Shown here piece by piece: positions 7,450 to 16,002 of a stretch of DNA of 23,820 nucleotides. The number at the start of each line of letters is the position of its first letter. Positions within the stretch are counted from its first letter, which is position 1. Made by a program: the position numbers and the translations under genes. This DNA is from Mageeibacillus sp. UBA1212 (lineage in GTDB: Bacteria; Bacillota; Clostridia; UBA1212), in NCBI GenBank assembly GCA_002309655.1, contig DBXM01000033.1, forward strand, positions 169,678 through 193,497, in the 5' to 3' direction. The notes under the pieces were generated by a model. That model was given only the letters and a program-made list of their open reading frames with translations, did not search any database and was not told where the DNA came from.

Positions 7450-7463
7450 CCCGGACCGCCGGG
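7450..7463 (+). other. Small intercistronic hairpin between topoisomerase genes
   Basis: CCCGG (7450-7454) and CCGGG (7459-7463) form a short GC-rich stem with a 4-base loop, six bases after the B-subunit stop. No T-run follows, so read-through into the A subunit is expected. It might stabilise the upstream message. Confidence 0.3.
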
Positions 7464-7526
7464 CCGCAGAGTCGCAAATATAACAGCAAGGTATCAGAAC
7501 CGTTACAGAATACATAAGAGGCAAAA

Positions 7527-9719
7527 ATGGCAAGACAGAAAAACAGCAGCGAACATCGCGGCGAATTCGACCGCGAGTCGTCCGAAATATACACGGAGCA
7601 GGGCATTACCGACACTTTAAAAAGCAACTACATGCCCTACGCGATGAGCGTTATCGTATCGCGCGCGATTCCCGAGATCGACGGACTTAAGCCCTCCCAG
7701 AGGAAGCTCCTTTATACCATGTACAAAATGGGGCTCCTCACCGGACCGCTCACCAAATCCGCGAACGTGGTAGGCGCCACGATGAAGCTTAACCCCCACG
7801 GCGACCAGGCGATCTACGAGACGATGGTCAGGCTCACGCGGGGCAACGAGTCGCTTCTCCACCCGTTCGTCGAGTCGAAGGGCAACATGGGCAAACACTA
7901 TTCCCACGACATGCACTTCGCGGCGCCACGTTACACCGAGGTGAAGCTCGCCAAGATAAGCCGCGAGCTTTTCAGCGAGATCGACAAGGACACCGTCGAC
8001 TTTACAGACAACTACGACGGCACGATGAAGGAGCCGACGCTTTTCCCGGTCACGTTCCCGTCCGTTCTCATCAACCCGAGCAAGGGACTCGCTGTCGGCA
8101 TGTCCACAAACCTCGCCAGCTTCAACCTGCGCGAGATCTGCGACGCGACGTGCGCGTTTATCGACGACAACGGCTGCGACCTCAAGGAATATATTAAGGC
8201 GCCCGACTTTTCGACCGGCGGCGTCGCCATCTACCACGAAAAGGAGATGGACGACCTTATCGAGCTCGGCAAGGCGACGTTCAAGGTCCGCGCGAAATAC
8301 GAGTACGACAAGAAGAACTCGTGCATCGACATAACAGAGATCCCGTACACCTCTTTTTCAGAGACGATCATCGACGAGATAATCGCCCTCATTAAGGCGG
8401 GCAAGTGCAAGGAGATCGTCGACGTCCGCGATTCCACCGACAAGAACGGTCTCAAAATTTCCCTTGAAGTACGCAAAAACTGCGAGCCCGAGGCGCTCAT
8501 GAACAGGCTGTTCCAGATGACGACGCTTGAGGACAGCTTTTCCGCGAACTTCAACATTCTCATCAACGGCCAGCCGCGCGTCATGGGCATCAGGAGCATT
8601 CTCGGCGAATGGCTCGTTTTCCGCATCAACTGCGTGAAGCGCGGTCTCATTTTCGACATCTCTGAAAAGCAGGAGAGGTTGCACCTTCTGAAAGGTCTCG
8701 AAAAGATCCTTCTCGACATCGACAAGGCGATCGCGATCATCCGCAACACAAAGACCGACTCGGAGGTCATTCCCAACCTGTGCGAAGGGTTCGGCATCGA
8801 CACGGTCCAGGCGGAGTTCATCGCGGAGATCAAGCTGCGCAACATCAACAAGGAGTACATCCTCAGCAAGACGAACGAGAAGAACAAGCTCGAGAAGGAG
8901 ATAAAAGACCTCGAAAAGACGCTCGCGTCCCCGGAGCTCATCAACGAGCTCATCAAGAGCCAGCTCCGCGACATCGCCGCGAAGTACGGTCAGGACAGAA
9001 AGACGTCGATCATGAACTCGGACGAGGTCGTCAAGATCACCCAGGAGGAGCTTATCGACGACTACAGGCTGAAGGTCTTCCTCACCAGGGAGAGCTACTT
9101 CAAGAAGATCCCGCTGATCGCTCTCCGCAACAACCCCGAACAGAAGATCAAGGACGACGACGAGATCGTCCAGACCCAGGAATGGCACAACAAGTCGGAG
9201 ATCATTTTCGTATCGGACAAGCAGGTCGTCTACAAGTGCAAGCTCTACGACCTTCCCGACAGCAAGGCGGGCGTCATCGGCGACTATCTGCCGAACCTGC
9301 TGGGAATGGAGTCTGACGAGTCGATAATCGCGTTCATCGTGTGCGACAGCTACGACGGACTCGTGCTCTTCGCGTTCGAGAACGGCAAGATCGCCAAGTT
9401 CCCGTTCAACCAGTACGAGACCAAGACCAACAGGAAAAAGCTGATCAACGCCTACGCGGGAGCTTCTCCTGTGGCGGCGTGCCTGTTCCTTCCCGAGGAT
9501 ACGGATATTATAATCGGCGCAAACGGCGACCGTGTGGCGGCGCTCAACTCGTCGCTGATACCGCTTAAGACCACCAAGACGGCCCAGGGCGTGCAGGTTC
9601 TCAAGCCGAAGCGCGGCCAGGTTCTGAAATTTATGAGGACGCTTGAAAACTGCGGCTTCAAGACTGACGGCGTTCCCGTTTCGAGGAAGCTGCCGGTGAA
9701 CAGCGTGACGATAAAATGA
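7527..9719 (+). CDS. Type IIA topoisomerase A subunit (ParC/GyrA-like, divergent)
   Basis: The 730-residue protein is the DNA breakage-reunion subunit that pairs with the gene upstream. The winged-helix region contains IDGLKPSQRKLLYTM and VVGATMKLNPHGD, equivalent to the GyrA segment around HPHGD. The active-site tyrosine is Y136 in AAPRYTEVKL, with the preceding R135 conserved; it forms the covalent DNA link. Tower and coiled-coil regions follow, including a Lys/Glu-rich coil at about 440-475. The C-terminal part is short and lacks the GyrA box (QRRGGKG), which argues for a topoisomerase IV-like rather than supercoiling role. The ATG is preceded by a modest site (AAGAGG). The stop overlaps the next gene's start (ATGA), suggesting translational coupling with the dipeptidase. 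Confidence 0.93.
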   Translation: MARQKNSSEHRGEFDRESSEIYTEQGITDTLKSNYMPYAMSVIVSRAIPEIDGLKPSQRKLLYTMYKMGLLTGPLTKSANVVGATMKLNPHGDQAIYETMVRLTRGNESLLHPFVESKGNMGKHYSHDMHFAAPRYTEVKLAKISRELFSEIDKDTVDFTDNYDGTMKEPTLFPVTFPSVLINPSKGLAVGMSTNLASFNLREICDATCAFIDDNGCDLKEYIKAPDFSTGGVAIYHEKEMDDLIELGKATFKVRAKYEYDKKNSCIDITEIPYTSFSETIIDEIIALIKAGKCKEIVDVRDSTDKNGLKISLEVRKNCEPEALMNRLFQMTTLEDSFSANFNILINGQPRVMGIRSILGEWLVFRINCVKRGLIFDISEKQERLHLLKGLEKILLDIDKAIAIIRNTKTDSEVIPNLCEGFGIDTVQAEFIAEIKLRNINKEYILSKTNEKNKLEKEIKDLEKTLASPELINELIKSQLRDIAAKYGQDRKTSIMNSDEVVKITQEELIDDYRLKVFLTRESYFKKIPLIALRNNPEQKIKDDDEIVQTQEWHNKSEIIFVSDKQVVYKCKLYDLPDSKAGVIGDYLPNLLGMESDESIIAFIVCDSYDGLVLFAFENGKIAKFPFNQYETKTNRKKLINAYAGASPVAACLFLPEDTDIIIGANGDRVAALNSSLIPLKTTKTAQGVQVLKPKRGQVLKFMRTLENCGFKTDGVPVSRKLPVNSVTIK

Positions 9720-10705
9720 ATGGAATAATGAATTACACCTGCGACTGCCACTGCGACTCGGTGCTCAACGTGGTACGCGGGGAGGGCGGAACGCTCGTAA
9801 ACGAATACAACGTGTCCCGCGAGGGGCCTTTTCTGCAGCTTTTCGCGGCGTGGACCGAGAACGGTTCGGGGCTCTGCGACAGGCGCGCCTCGGAGTTCAC
9901 GGGAATTGAGCCTTCTGATATATTTAAGCTCGCGGTGAAAATGGTGGAAACCGTCCGCGAAAATGCGCCGCTCGAAAACATGACCTTCTGCGAAAGCACT
10001 GCCGAAGTGTTAAAGGCTTCCTCGCAAGGCAGGAATATCGCGATGGCGTCAATGGAGGGCTGCGGCTGCGTCGACACGCTCGAGAAGCTTCATTATTTGA
10101 GAAAGCTCGGCGTCAGGTTCGCGACACTCACCTGGAACCCCTCGAACATTCTCGCCTCCGGCTGTTCCGCGACCGGAACAAGCGAAGACAGAGGGCTCAC
10201 GGACTACGGCCGCGAGTTCATTAAAGAGTGCGGAAAACTCGGCATCGCGGTCGATCTCTCCCACGCCTCGGACAAAACGATGCGCGACGTTCTTGAAGAG
10301 GACTGCTGCGCGGTATTCGCGAGCCACAGCAACTTCCGTGAAGTATGCGACCACGTGCGGAATCTTCCTCCGGACGTCGCGGAGGAAATCGTCAACAGAG
10401 GCGGTTTTATAGGCCTCAACACGTATCTTCCGTTCGTGATAGAGGACGTTCCGTTCGAACTGTACGACGCGGAGATGATTCTGCACCACGTTTATTACGC
10501 CGCGGATAATGGCTGGCTCGGAAGTCTCGGCTTCGGTTTTGACATTGACGGCGTTGAGGCGTACGCCCGCGACGTGCCCCTCGACAGGAGCATTCACGAC
10601 ACGTATATGAAGATACTCTCGGAAAACAGTTGCCTGCACGAAGATACGCTGCGAGCGATTCGAGGCGGGAATTTCTTCGATTTTCTTGAACGAAAATTAA
10701 ACTGA
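9716..10705 (+). CDS. Renal-type (M19 family) dipeptidase
   Basis: This 329-residue zinc enzyme of peptidase family M19 cleaves dipeptides, in some members with a D-residue at the C-terminal side. Metal-binding residues are in their expected places: DCHCD (D10, H12, D14), E114 in the MEGCG segment, H183 in DLSHASD and H204 in ASHSN. RNLPPDVAEEIV and GGFIGLN match the family, and D276/D278 occur in GFGFDIDG. No signal peptide is seen, so it is probably cytoplasmic. The ATG at 9716 overlaps the upstream stop; an ATG at 9728 (MNYTCD) is also possible because neither has a strong ribosome site. It is co-directional with the exporter genes 27 bases downstream, but a shared function is not shown. 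The substrate is unknown. Confidence 0.92.
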   Translation: MNGIMNYTCDCHCDSVLNVVRGEGGTLVNEYNVSREGPFLQLFAAWTENGSGLCDRRASEFTGIEPSDIFKLAVKMVETVRENAPLENMTFCESTAEVLKASSQGRNIAMASMEGCGCVDTLEKLHYLRKLGVRFATLTWNPSNILASGCSATGTSEDRGLTDYGREFIKECGKLGIAVDLSHASDKTMRDVLEEDCCAVFASHSNFREVCDHVRNLPPDVAEEIVNRGGFIGLNTYLPFVIEDVPFELYDAEMILHHVYYAADNGWLGSLGFGFDIDGVEAYARDVPLDRSIHDTYMKILSENSCLHEDTLRAIRGGNFFDFLERKLN

Positions 10706-10732
10706 AAAGCGGAAGACGGCGGAGAGACGACC

Positions 10733-12574
10733 ATGTTCAAACTCATCAGACACATAAAGGGATATGGCCTGTACGCCTTCTTCGGACCGCTTCTGAAACT
10801 GCTGGAGGCACTGATGGAGACGTTTGTGCCTTTCATTATGTCCGGAATCATCGACAAGGGCATCAAGCAGGGAGACAGCGCCTACGTGCTCAGGCAGGGG
10901 GCGCTGCTTGTGCTTATCGCGGCGCTCGGGTGGATATTCGCGATCTCGGCGCAGTTCTTTAACGCGAAGGCGTCAATGGGCTTCGGTCTCAACCTCCGCA
11001 CAGCGCTTTTCGACAAGATACTTTCGATGGACATGGAGACGGTCGACAGGTTCACGATCCCGTCTTTGATCACCAGGACCACCACCGACGTCACCCGCGC
11101 GCAGACCGGTCTCAATATGTTCCTGCGCCTCATTCTGCGCAACCCGTTTATTGTCGCGGGCGCGATAATAATGAGCGGCGTCATCAACGTTCGCGTCATG
11201 ATCATTTACATTATTCTCGTCCCGCTTATCGCGATGTTCTTTTATCTGACGCTGAAATTCGCCCGACCGTTCTACAAAAGGATCACAAGTCTTATCGACA
11301 GCATTTCCACGTTCTGCCGCGAAAATATCATCGGCGTGCGCTCGGTGAGAGCGTTCGGCATGCAGAAAAAGGAGTGCGCTGATTTCGAGGAGAAGACCTC
11401 GGACCTGTTCGAGAACCAGGTGAAGGCGGACAGAATTTCGGCGCTCACTACGCCCCTCAACACGCTGCTGGTCAACGCGTGCGTCATTCTCGTTCTTATT
11501 ATAGGCAGCTCGTTCGTGAACGGCGGAAAGCTTCTCAACGGAAGCATTATCGCGCTGGTCAACTACCTGTTCCAGATTCTTTTGTCGGTAGGGCGCACCG
11601 CGACGCTGATGGAGTCGTTCAACAAGGCGAACGTGTCGTCGGCGAGAATCAAGGAAGTGCTCGACTGCGAAAACACCCCCTTAAAATCGACGGAAACGGC
11701 CTCTTCGCCCGAAAAGGTAAATGAGACGCCCGAATACGAGGAAGGCGCGTACGTGGCTGTAGAAGCGTCAGAGAGCGCGCAGGACGATAGCATTGCTGCA
11801 GACACCGCTCCGGAAGCCTCAGGCAGGCCTTTTGTCGCGTTCGACAACGTGTCCTTCTCCTACGGCCGCAACGGAAAATACGCTCTCTCCGGTATCAGCT
11901 TCGAAGTCGAAAAGGGCGCCTCGCTGGGCATCATCGGCGGCACCGGCAGCGGCAAGACGACACTGGTCAATCTGCTTCAGGGCATTTACCCGGCCACCGA
12001 AGGCCGCGTTATAATAGACGGGAAAGACGTCGCAGGAATTCCCGCCGCAGAGCTCACCAAGTACTTCTCGACCGTGCCGCAGAAGAGCATTCTTTTTGCC
12101 GGAACCGTTAAAGAAAACATAATGTTCGGCAACCCCTCAGCGACCGACGAAGACATCAAAGAGGCGCTCGAGAACAGCGTCTCCGACGAGTTCGTATATA
12201 AGAAAGAAGGCGGGCTGTCGTTCCTTGTGGAGTACGGCGGCAGGAACCTCTCGGGCGGCCAGAAGCAGCGGCTGACTCTCGCGAGGGCGTTCGTGCGCGA
12301 CGCCGAGATTCTCGTTCTCGACGACTCCACAAGCGCACTCGACTACGTTACCGAGTCGAAGATCCGCAAGTACGTAACGTCCGGGAAGACCCGCGCCTCC
12401 ACGAAGATCATCGTGTCGCAGCGCATTTCCGCCGTTTCGGTGTGCGACCGCATTCTCGTTCTTGACGAAGGAAAAGCCGCGGGCTTCGGGACCCACGAGG
12501 AGCTTCTCGAAACCTGCGATACGTATAAAGAAATCTGGCTGTCCCAGACGGGCGACCTCGGAGAGGAGGACTGA
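10733..12574 (+). CDS. ABC exporter half-transporter, degenerate-site subunit
   Basis: The 613-residue protein has an N-terminal six-helix type IV exporter domain (about 15-310), a 52-residue acidic linker (about 313-364) and an ATPase domain. The ATPase has Walker A GGTGSGKTT (K408), a canonical signature LSGGQ (506-510) and Walker B ILVLDDSTS, where Asp531 replaces the catalytic glutamate. The switch histidine is replaced by Q563 in VSQRIS. Loss of Glu and His means its own Walker site should hydrolyse ATP poorly, while its intact signature serves the partner's site. This matches heterodimeric exporters such as TM287/288. The next gene begins 3 bases after its stop. The ribosome site GGCGGAGAG precedes the ATG. 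The transported compound cannot be read from sequence; drugs, lipids or peptides are typical. Confidence 0.93.
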   Translation: MFKLIRHIKGYGLYAFFGPLLKLLEALMETFVPFIMSGIIDKGIKQGDSAYVLRQGALLVLIAALGWIFAISAQFFNAKASMGFGLNLRTALFDKILSMDMETVDRFTIPSLITRTTTDVTRAQTGLNMFLRLILRNPFIVAGAIIMSGVINVRVMIIYIILVPLIAMFFYLTLKFARPFYKRITSLIDSISTFCRENIIGVRSVRAFGMQKKECADFEEKTSDLFENQVKADRISALTTPLNTLLVNACVILVLIIGSSFVNGGKLLNGSIIALVNYLFQILLSVGRTATLMESFNKANVSSARIKEVLDCENTPLKSTETASSPEKVNETPEYEEGAYVAVEASESAQDDSIAADTAPEASGRPFVAFDNVSFSYGRNGKYALSGISFEVEKGASLGIIGGTGSGKTTLVNLLQGIYPATEGRVIIDGKDVAGIPAAELTKYFSTVPQKSILFAGTVKENIMFGNPSATDEDIKEALENSVSDEFVYKKEGGLSFLVEYGGRNLSGGQKQRLTLARAFVRDAEILVLDDSTSALDYVTESKIRKYVTSGKTRASTKIIVSQRISAVSVCDRILVLDEGKAAGFGTHEELLETCDTYKEIWLSQTGDLGEED

Positions 12575-12577
12575 CCT

Positions 12578-14347
12578 ATGGCTGACAGAAGATCCAATAA
12601 CCGCTTCGACACGCGCACCGTCGGGAAACTCCTCCGCCTTCTAAAAGGCGACGTCGCGTTTATAATTCTCGCGCTCCTCATCTCGCTCGTTTCAATCGTT
12701 GCCTCCTTGTATATCAACGTTCTGATCGGCCGCGCCATCGACTGCATGGTCTCCGAGGGGAACGTGGACTTCGCGGGCGTCAGGAATTCCTGCGTAATTA
12801 TCGCTGTGTGCGTCGTAATTTCCGCGGTCTTCGCGTACGTTTCGAAAATGATTCTCGACCGTATCGCGTTCAAGACCGTGAAGCGTTTCCGCGACAGCCT
12901 CTTCGGGAAGATCCAGCGGGTCAGCGTCTCGTACATCGACTCGCACACGCCGGGCGATATGATTTCGCGCCTCATAAACGACATCGAACAGATCTCCGAC
13001 GGCATGATTTTGAGCTTCGCGGAGCTGTTCTCGGGCGTGGTGACGATTGCGGGAACGCTGGTGTTCATGTTCATGCTCGACTGGCGGATCACGCTGATTG
13101 TTCTTTTTGCCACGCCGTTCACGCTGCTGGTGGCGCGGTTCATCGCCAACAGCACCTATAAATACTTCACGAGGCAGACGAAGGACAACGCGTCTCTCAC
13201 CTCGGCGGTGGAAGAGTCGATCACCGGAATCTCTGTGCTGCGCGCGTTCTCGATGGAGGACAGAAGGAGGGCGCTCCTAAAAGAGGAGGGCGAAAGGCTC
13301 AAAAAGTCCTCCACGTCCGCGACTTTCTTCTCGTCCACGGTCATGCCCACCACGAGGATCATAAACGGAATAATCTACGCGGCTGTGGGCGTTGCGGGCG
13401 CTCTTACGGTAATCAAGAACGGAAGCGTTCCCGGCGGTCTCACCGTGGGTCTGCTTTCCAGTTTTCTCGCCTACGCGACCAGGTTTTCGACGCCTTTTAA
13501 TGACATTTCCGGCGTTATGGCCGAGTTTCAGGGTGCGGTAGCGGGCGCGAAAAGAGTTTTCGACGTGCTCGAGACTCCCGACGAGACGGACCCCGAAGAC
13601 AGCCTCGACGACGTGGAATCGAAGGGCGGCGTTTTGATCGAAAACGTAGATTTCAGCTACGACAAAAACGTACCGCTCATTAAGAATTTCAACCTTGAGG
13701 CAAAGCCCGGCCAGCGCGTCGCGATCGTCGGTCCCACCGGCTGCGGCAAGACCACGTTCATCAACCTTCTGATGCGCTTCTACGACGTCGACGCGGGAAG
13801 CATCTCCATCGACGGCACGGACGTCCGCAACATAACCCGCGACTGCGTCCACCGTAACTACGGAATGGTGCTCCAGGAGACCTGGCTCCGCTCGGGAACG
13901 GTTCGCGACAACATCGCTATGGGAAGGCCCGGCGCCACCGACGAAGAGATCGAACAGGCCGCAAAGCTCGCCCACGCGCACTCGTTTATCGTGAAACTTC
14001 CCGACGGCTACAACACCGAGGTCTCGAACGAACTCGCCGGACTCTCATACGGCCAGAAGCAGCTGATCTGCATCGCGCGGTTGATGCTCACGTCGCCGCC
14101 GATGCTCATTCTTGACGAAGCGACTTCATCCATAGACACCCGCACCGAGATCAAGGTGCAGTCCGGCTTTAAAAAGCTTATGCGCGGCAGAACTTCGTTC
14201 ATCGTCGCACACCGGCTGTCTACGATCAAGAACTGCGACCTGATTGTGGTCATGCGCGACGGCAAGATTGAAGAGCAGGGCACTCACGAAGAACTGTTGG
14301 GGCACGAAGGATTTTACAAAGAACTCTATGAAAGCCAGAACAATTAG
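12578..14347 (+). CDS. ABC exporter half-transporter, catalytic-site subunit
   Basis: The 589-residue partner of the preceding gene has the same layout: six membrane helices (about 18-310), a short linker and an ATPase domain. Walker A is GPTGCGKTT (K391), Walker B is MLILDEATS with the catalytic E514, and the switch histidine H545 lies in VAHRLS. Its signature is LSYGQ (489-493) instead of LSGGQ. Together the two subunits should have one competent ATP site, made of this protein's Walker motifs and the partner's LSGGQ, and one degenerate site. The ribosome site GGAGAGGAGG lies inside the end of the previous gene, so the pair is translationally linked. The stop codon TAG at 14345-14347 falls in the edge of a repeat element, so the last residues may have been altered when it inserted. 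Confidence 0.94.
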   Translation: MADRRSNNRFDTRTVGKLLRLLKGDVAFIILALLISLVSIVASLYINVLIGRAIDCMVSEGNVDFAGVRNSCVIIAVCVVISAVFAYVSKMILDRIAFKTVKRFRDSLFGKIQRVSVSYIDSHTPGDMISRLINDIEQISDGMILSFAELFSGVVTIAGTLVFMFMLDWRITLIVLFATPFTLLVARFIANSTYKYFTRQTKDNASLTSAVEESITGISVLRAFSMEDRRRALLKEEGERLKKSSTSATFFSSTVMPTTRIINGIIYAAVGVAGALTVIKNGSVPGGLTVGLLSSFLAYATRFSTPFNDISGVMAEFQGAVAGAKRVFDVLETPDETDPEDSLDDVESKGGVLIENVDFSYDKNVPLIKNFNLEAKPGQRVAIVGPTGCGKTTFINLLMRFYDVDAGSISIDGTDVRNITRDCVHRNYGMVLQETWLRSGTVRDNIAMGRPGATDEEIEQAAKLAHAHSFIVKLPDGYNTEVSNELAGLSYGQKQLICIARLMLTSPPMLILDEATSSIDTRTEIKVQSGFKKLMRGRTSFIVAHRLSTIKNCDLIVVMRDGKIEEQGTHEELLGHEGFYKELYESQNN

Positions 14348-14559
14348 GGAAGCGCTGATTTAATAGCTATTTTTGCGTGCGCGACCCCGAAGTTGTACGG
14401 AGGTACTGCGAGAGGGGAGCTCGCGCAAAGCAAGCGGCAGTAATTCTGTCTTAAGACACATTATCGGCGCAAAGAATCGTTGATATAACCGAACTACACT
14501 CAAGTGTACGCAGTCAGTTATTCGCCGCTTGCGTAAAGAGCATTTAAGCAGCGCTTCCC
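14342..14559 (-). repeat. MITE-like repeat element, copy 2 (short form)
   Basis: This is the inverted, shorter relative of the element after dnaK. It runs from AATTAGGGAAGCGCTGA, which overlaps the exporter stop codon, to CAGCGCTTCCC at 14549-14559. Its ends are similar inverted repeats, GGGAAGCGCTGATTTAATAG and, on the other strand, GGGAAGCGCTGCTTAAATGC. The inner arms GCAAGCGGC (14430-14438) and GCCGCTTGC (14524-14532) are conserved, and between them TGTCTTAAGACA (14447-14458) is a perfect palindrome. It codes for nothing recognisable. The two copies differ mainly by a block of about 150 bases present only in copy 1. Confidence 0.8.
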
Positions 14560-14601
14560 GGGGAATGTGAAATGGCGTTCGCAACTCAACGCAATTCTCA
14601 A

Positions 14602-14630
14602 TTCACAATCAAACGGCTTTGTGCTAAAAT
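14602..14630 (+). promoter_or_regulatory. Predicted sigma-A promoter for the BaiN-like gene
   Basis: TTCACA (14602-14607) and TAAAAT (14625-14630) are separated by 17 bases, each one mismatch from consensus. TG with one spacer base precedes the -10 box, forming an extended -10. It lies just outside the repeat element and would start a transcript about 45 bases before the gene. It therefore marks a new transcription unit after the exporter genes. Confidence 0.65.
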
Positions 14631-14681
14631 ATACGCGTGCGCGGTAAAAGTACGTAGCTTCCCGCGGCAATTAAGGTGACT

Positions 14682-15950
14682 ATGCAAAACGAAGAATTCC
14701 CGGCAATCAGATACGATCTTGCGGTGATCGGCGGCGGACCGGCAGGCATTTCCGCGGCTATAGCGGCCGCGCGCGCCGGCGTTTCTGTTGCGATCATCGA
14801 AAAGAACGCCTCACTCGGCCGCAAGCTCTGCATCACCGGCAAGGGCAGATGCAACATCACGAACGCCTGCGACCGCGACGAATTCTTCGCCAACATTCCC
14901 GAAAATCCGCGCTTTCTATACTCGGCGTTCAGCGGCTTCTCGAACGAAGACCTGATAAGCTTTATAGAGGGGCTCGGCGTCAGGACCGTGACCGAAAGAG
15001 GCAAAAGGGTTTTCCCGGCTTCGATGAACGCGAAGGACGTCAGGGACGCGCTCAGGGAGGAGCTGAGGCGCCTTCACGTGAAGGTTTACTACGGAACCGC
15101 GGCGACGGATATTATTCCGGAAAGCGACGGCTCGTTCACTGTTCCGCTCTCCGAGAACTCGATGAAGCTGCTCGCCAAAAAGGTCGTGATCGCGACAGGC
15201 GGCAAGACATACCCTGGAACGGGCTCCACCGGCGACGGCTACGTTTTCGCCCAAAAGCTCGGCCACACTTTGACACCTTTGAAGCCCGCGCTGGTCGGTA
15301 TCACCACGGCCGAAAAGACGGACAGCGCAGCCCCGGGACTGACTCTCAAGAACACCGGAATTTCCCTTTATCAGGGGCAAAAGCTAATTTACACCGACTT
15401 CGGCGAGGTGCTGTTCACACACGAAGGGCTTTCCGGTCCCACCGTTCTGTCGGCCTCGTTCGAACTCGCAAAAACCGGCTTCAACAATGTGACGCTATCG
15501 CTCGATTTAAAGCCCGCGCTCAGCCGTGAGGAGCTCGACAAGCGCCTGATAAAAGATTTCGCGAAGTACTCGAGGAGGGCGTTCTCGAACTCTCTTCAGG
15601 ACCTCCTGCCGAAGAGCCTCATTCCCGAATTCGTGCGCAGAACCGGAATCGACCCGTCAAAGCGCACCAGCGAGATCACGAAGCAGGAGCGGGAAAGGTG
15701 CGTCACGCTGCTCAAGGACATGCGCTTTACGGTGACGGGAACCGGTCCGATGGACGAAGCGATTATCACTCTCGGCGGCGTGAAGGGGCGCGAGATCGAC
15801 CCGAAAACAATGGAGTCGAAAATCGTTCCCGGACTGTATTTTGCCGGCGAAATCATCGACACAACAGGCTACACCGGCGGCTTCAACCTGACGATAGCGT
15901 TCTCGACGGGAATGCTCGCGGGAAAAAGCGCGGCGGCGAAAACTACCTAA
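14682..15950 (+). CDS. BaiN/HI0933-family NAD(P)/FAD-dependent oxidoreductase
   Basis: The protein is about 422 residues, typical of the YhiN/HI0933/BaiN flavoprotein family. It begins with a Rossmann FAD site, AVIGGGPAG (G17, G19, G22), followed by an acidic strand end (IIEKN). Family signatures are LGRKLCITGKGRCNITN, a PASMNAKDV segment, ATGGKTYPGTGSTGDG, THEGLSGP, and near the end TLGGV, GLYFAGEIID and GYTGGFNL. Members reduce diverse substrates, and one is linked to bile-acid dehydroxylation; most have unknown roles, so no specific reaction is claimed. I chose ATG 14682 because AAGGTGA lies about five bases upstream. An in-frame GTG at 14676 would add two residues but sits within that ribosome site. 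galE follows after 52 bases. Confidence 0.9.
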   Translation: MQNEEFPAIRYDLAVIGGGPAGISAAIAAARAGVSVAIIEKNASLGRKLCITGKGRCNITNACDRDEFFANIPENPRFLYSAFSGFSNEDLISFIEGLGVRTVTERGKRVFPASMNAKDVRDALREELRRLHVKVYYGTAATDIIPESDGSFTVPLSENSMKLLAKKVVIATGGKTYPGTGSTGDGYVFAQKLGHTLTPLKPALVGITTAEKTDSAAPGLTLKNTGISLYQGQKLIYTDFGEVLFTHEGLSGPTVLSASFELAKTGFNNVTLSLDLKPALSREELDKRLIKDFAKYSRRAFSNSLQDLLPKSLIPEFVRRTGIDPSKRTSEITKQERERCVTLLKDMRFTVTGTGPMDEAIITLGGVKGREIDPKTMESKIVPGLYFAGEIIDTTGYTGGFNLTIAFSTGMLAGKSAAAKTT

Positions 15951-16002
15951 AAATAGGAAAAATCATTAATCAGCGATTACATTATAAGCGGAGGAGACTA
16001 AA

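Noticed and set aside
5675..7627. 650-codon open frame on the minus strand opposite the topoisomerase B gene
   Set aside because: It is antisense to a gene with complete catalytic motifs, has a valine/leucine/glutamate-heavy composition typical of shadow frames in GC-rich codons, and shows no domain.
15951..16002. Possible fragment of the repeat element before galE (AAAAATCATTAATCAGCG)
   Set aside because: It resembles the end of the repeat over about 18 bases only, with gaps, in an AT-rich stretch; chance cannot be excluded.
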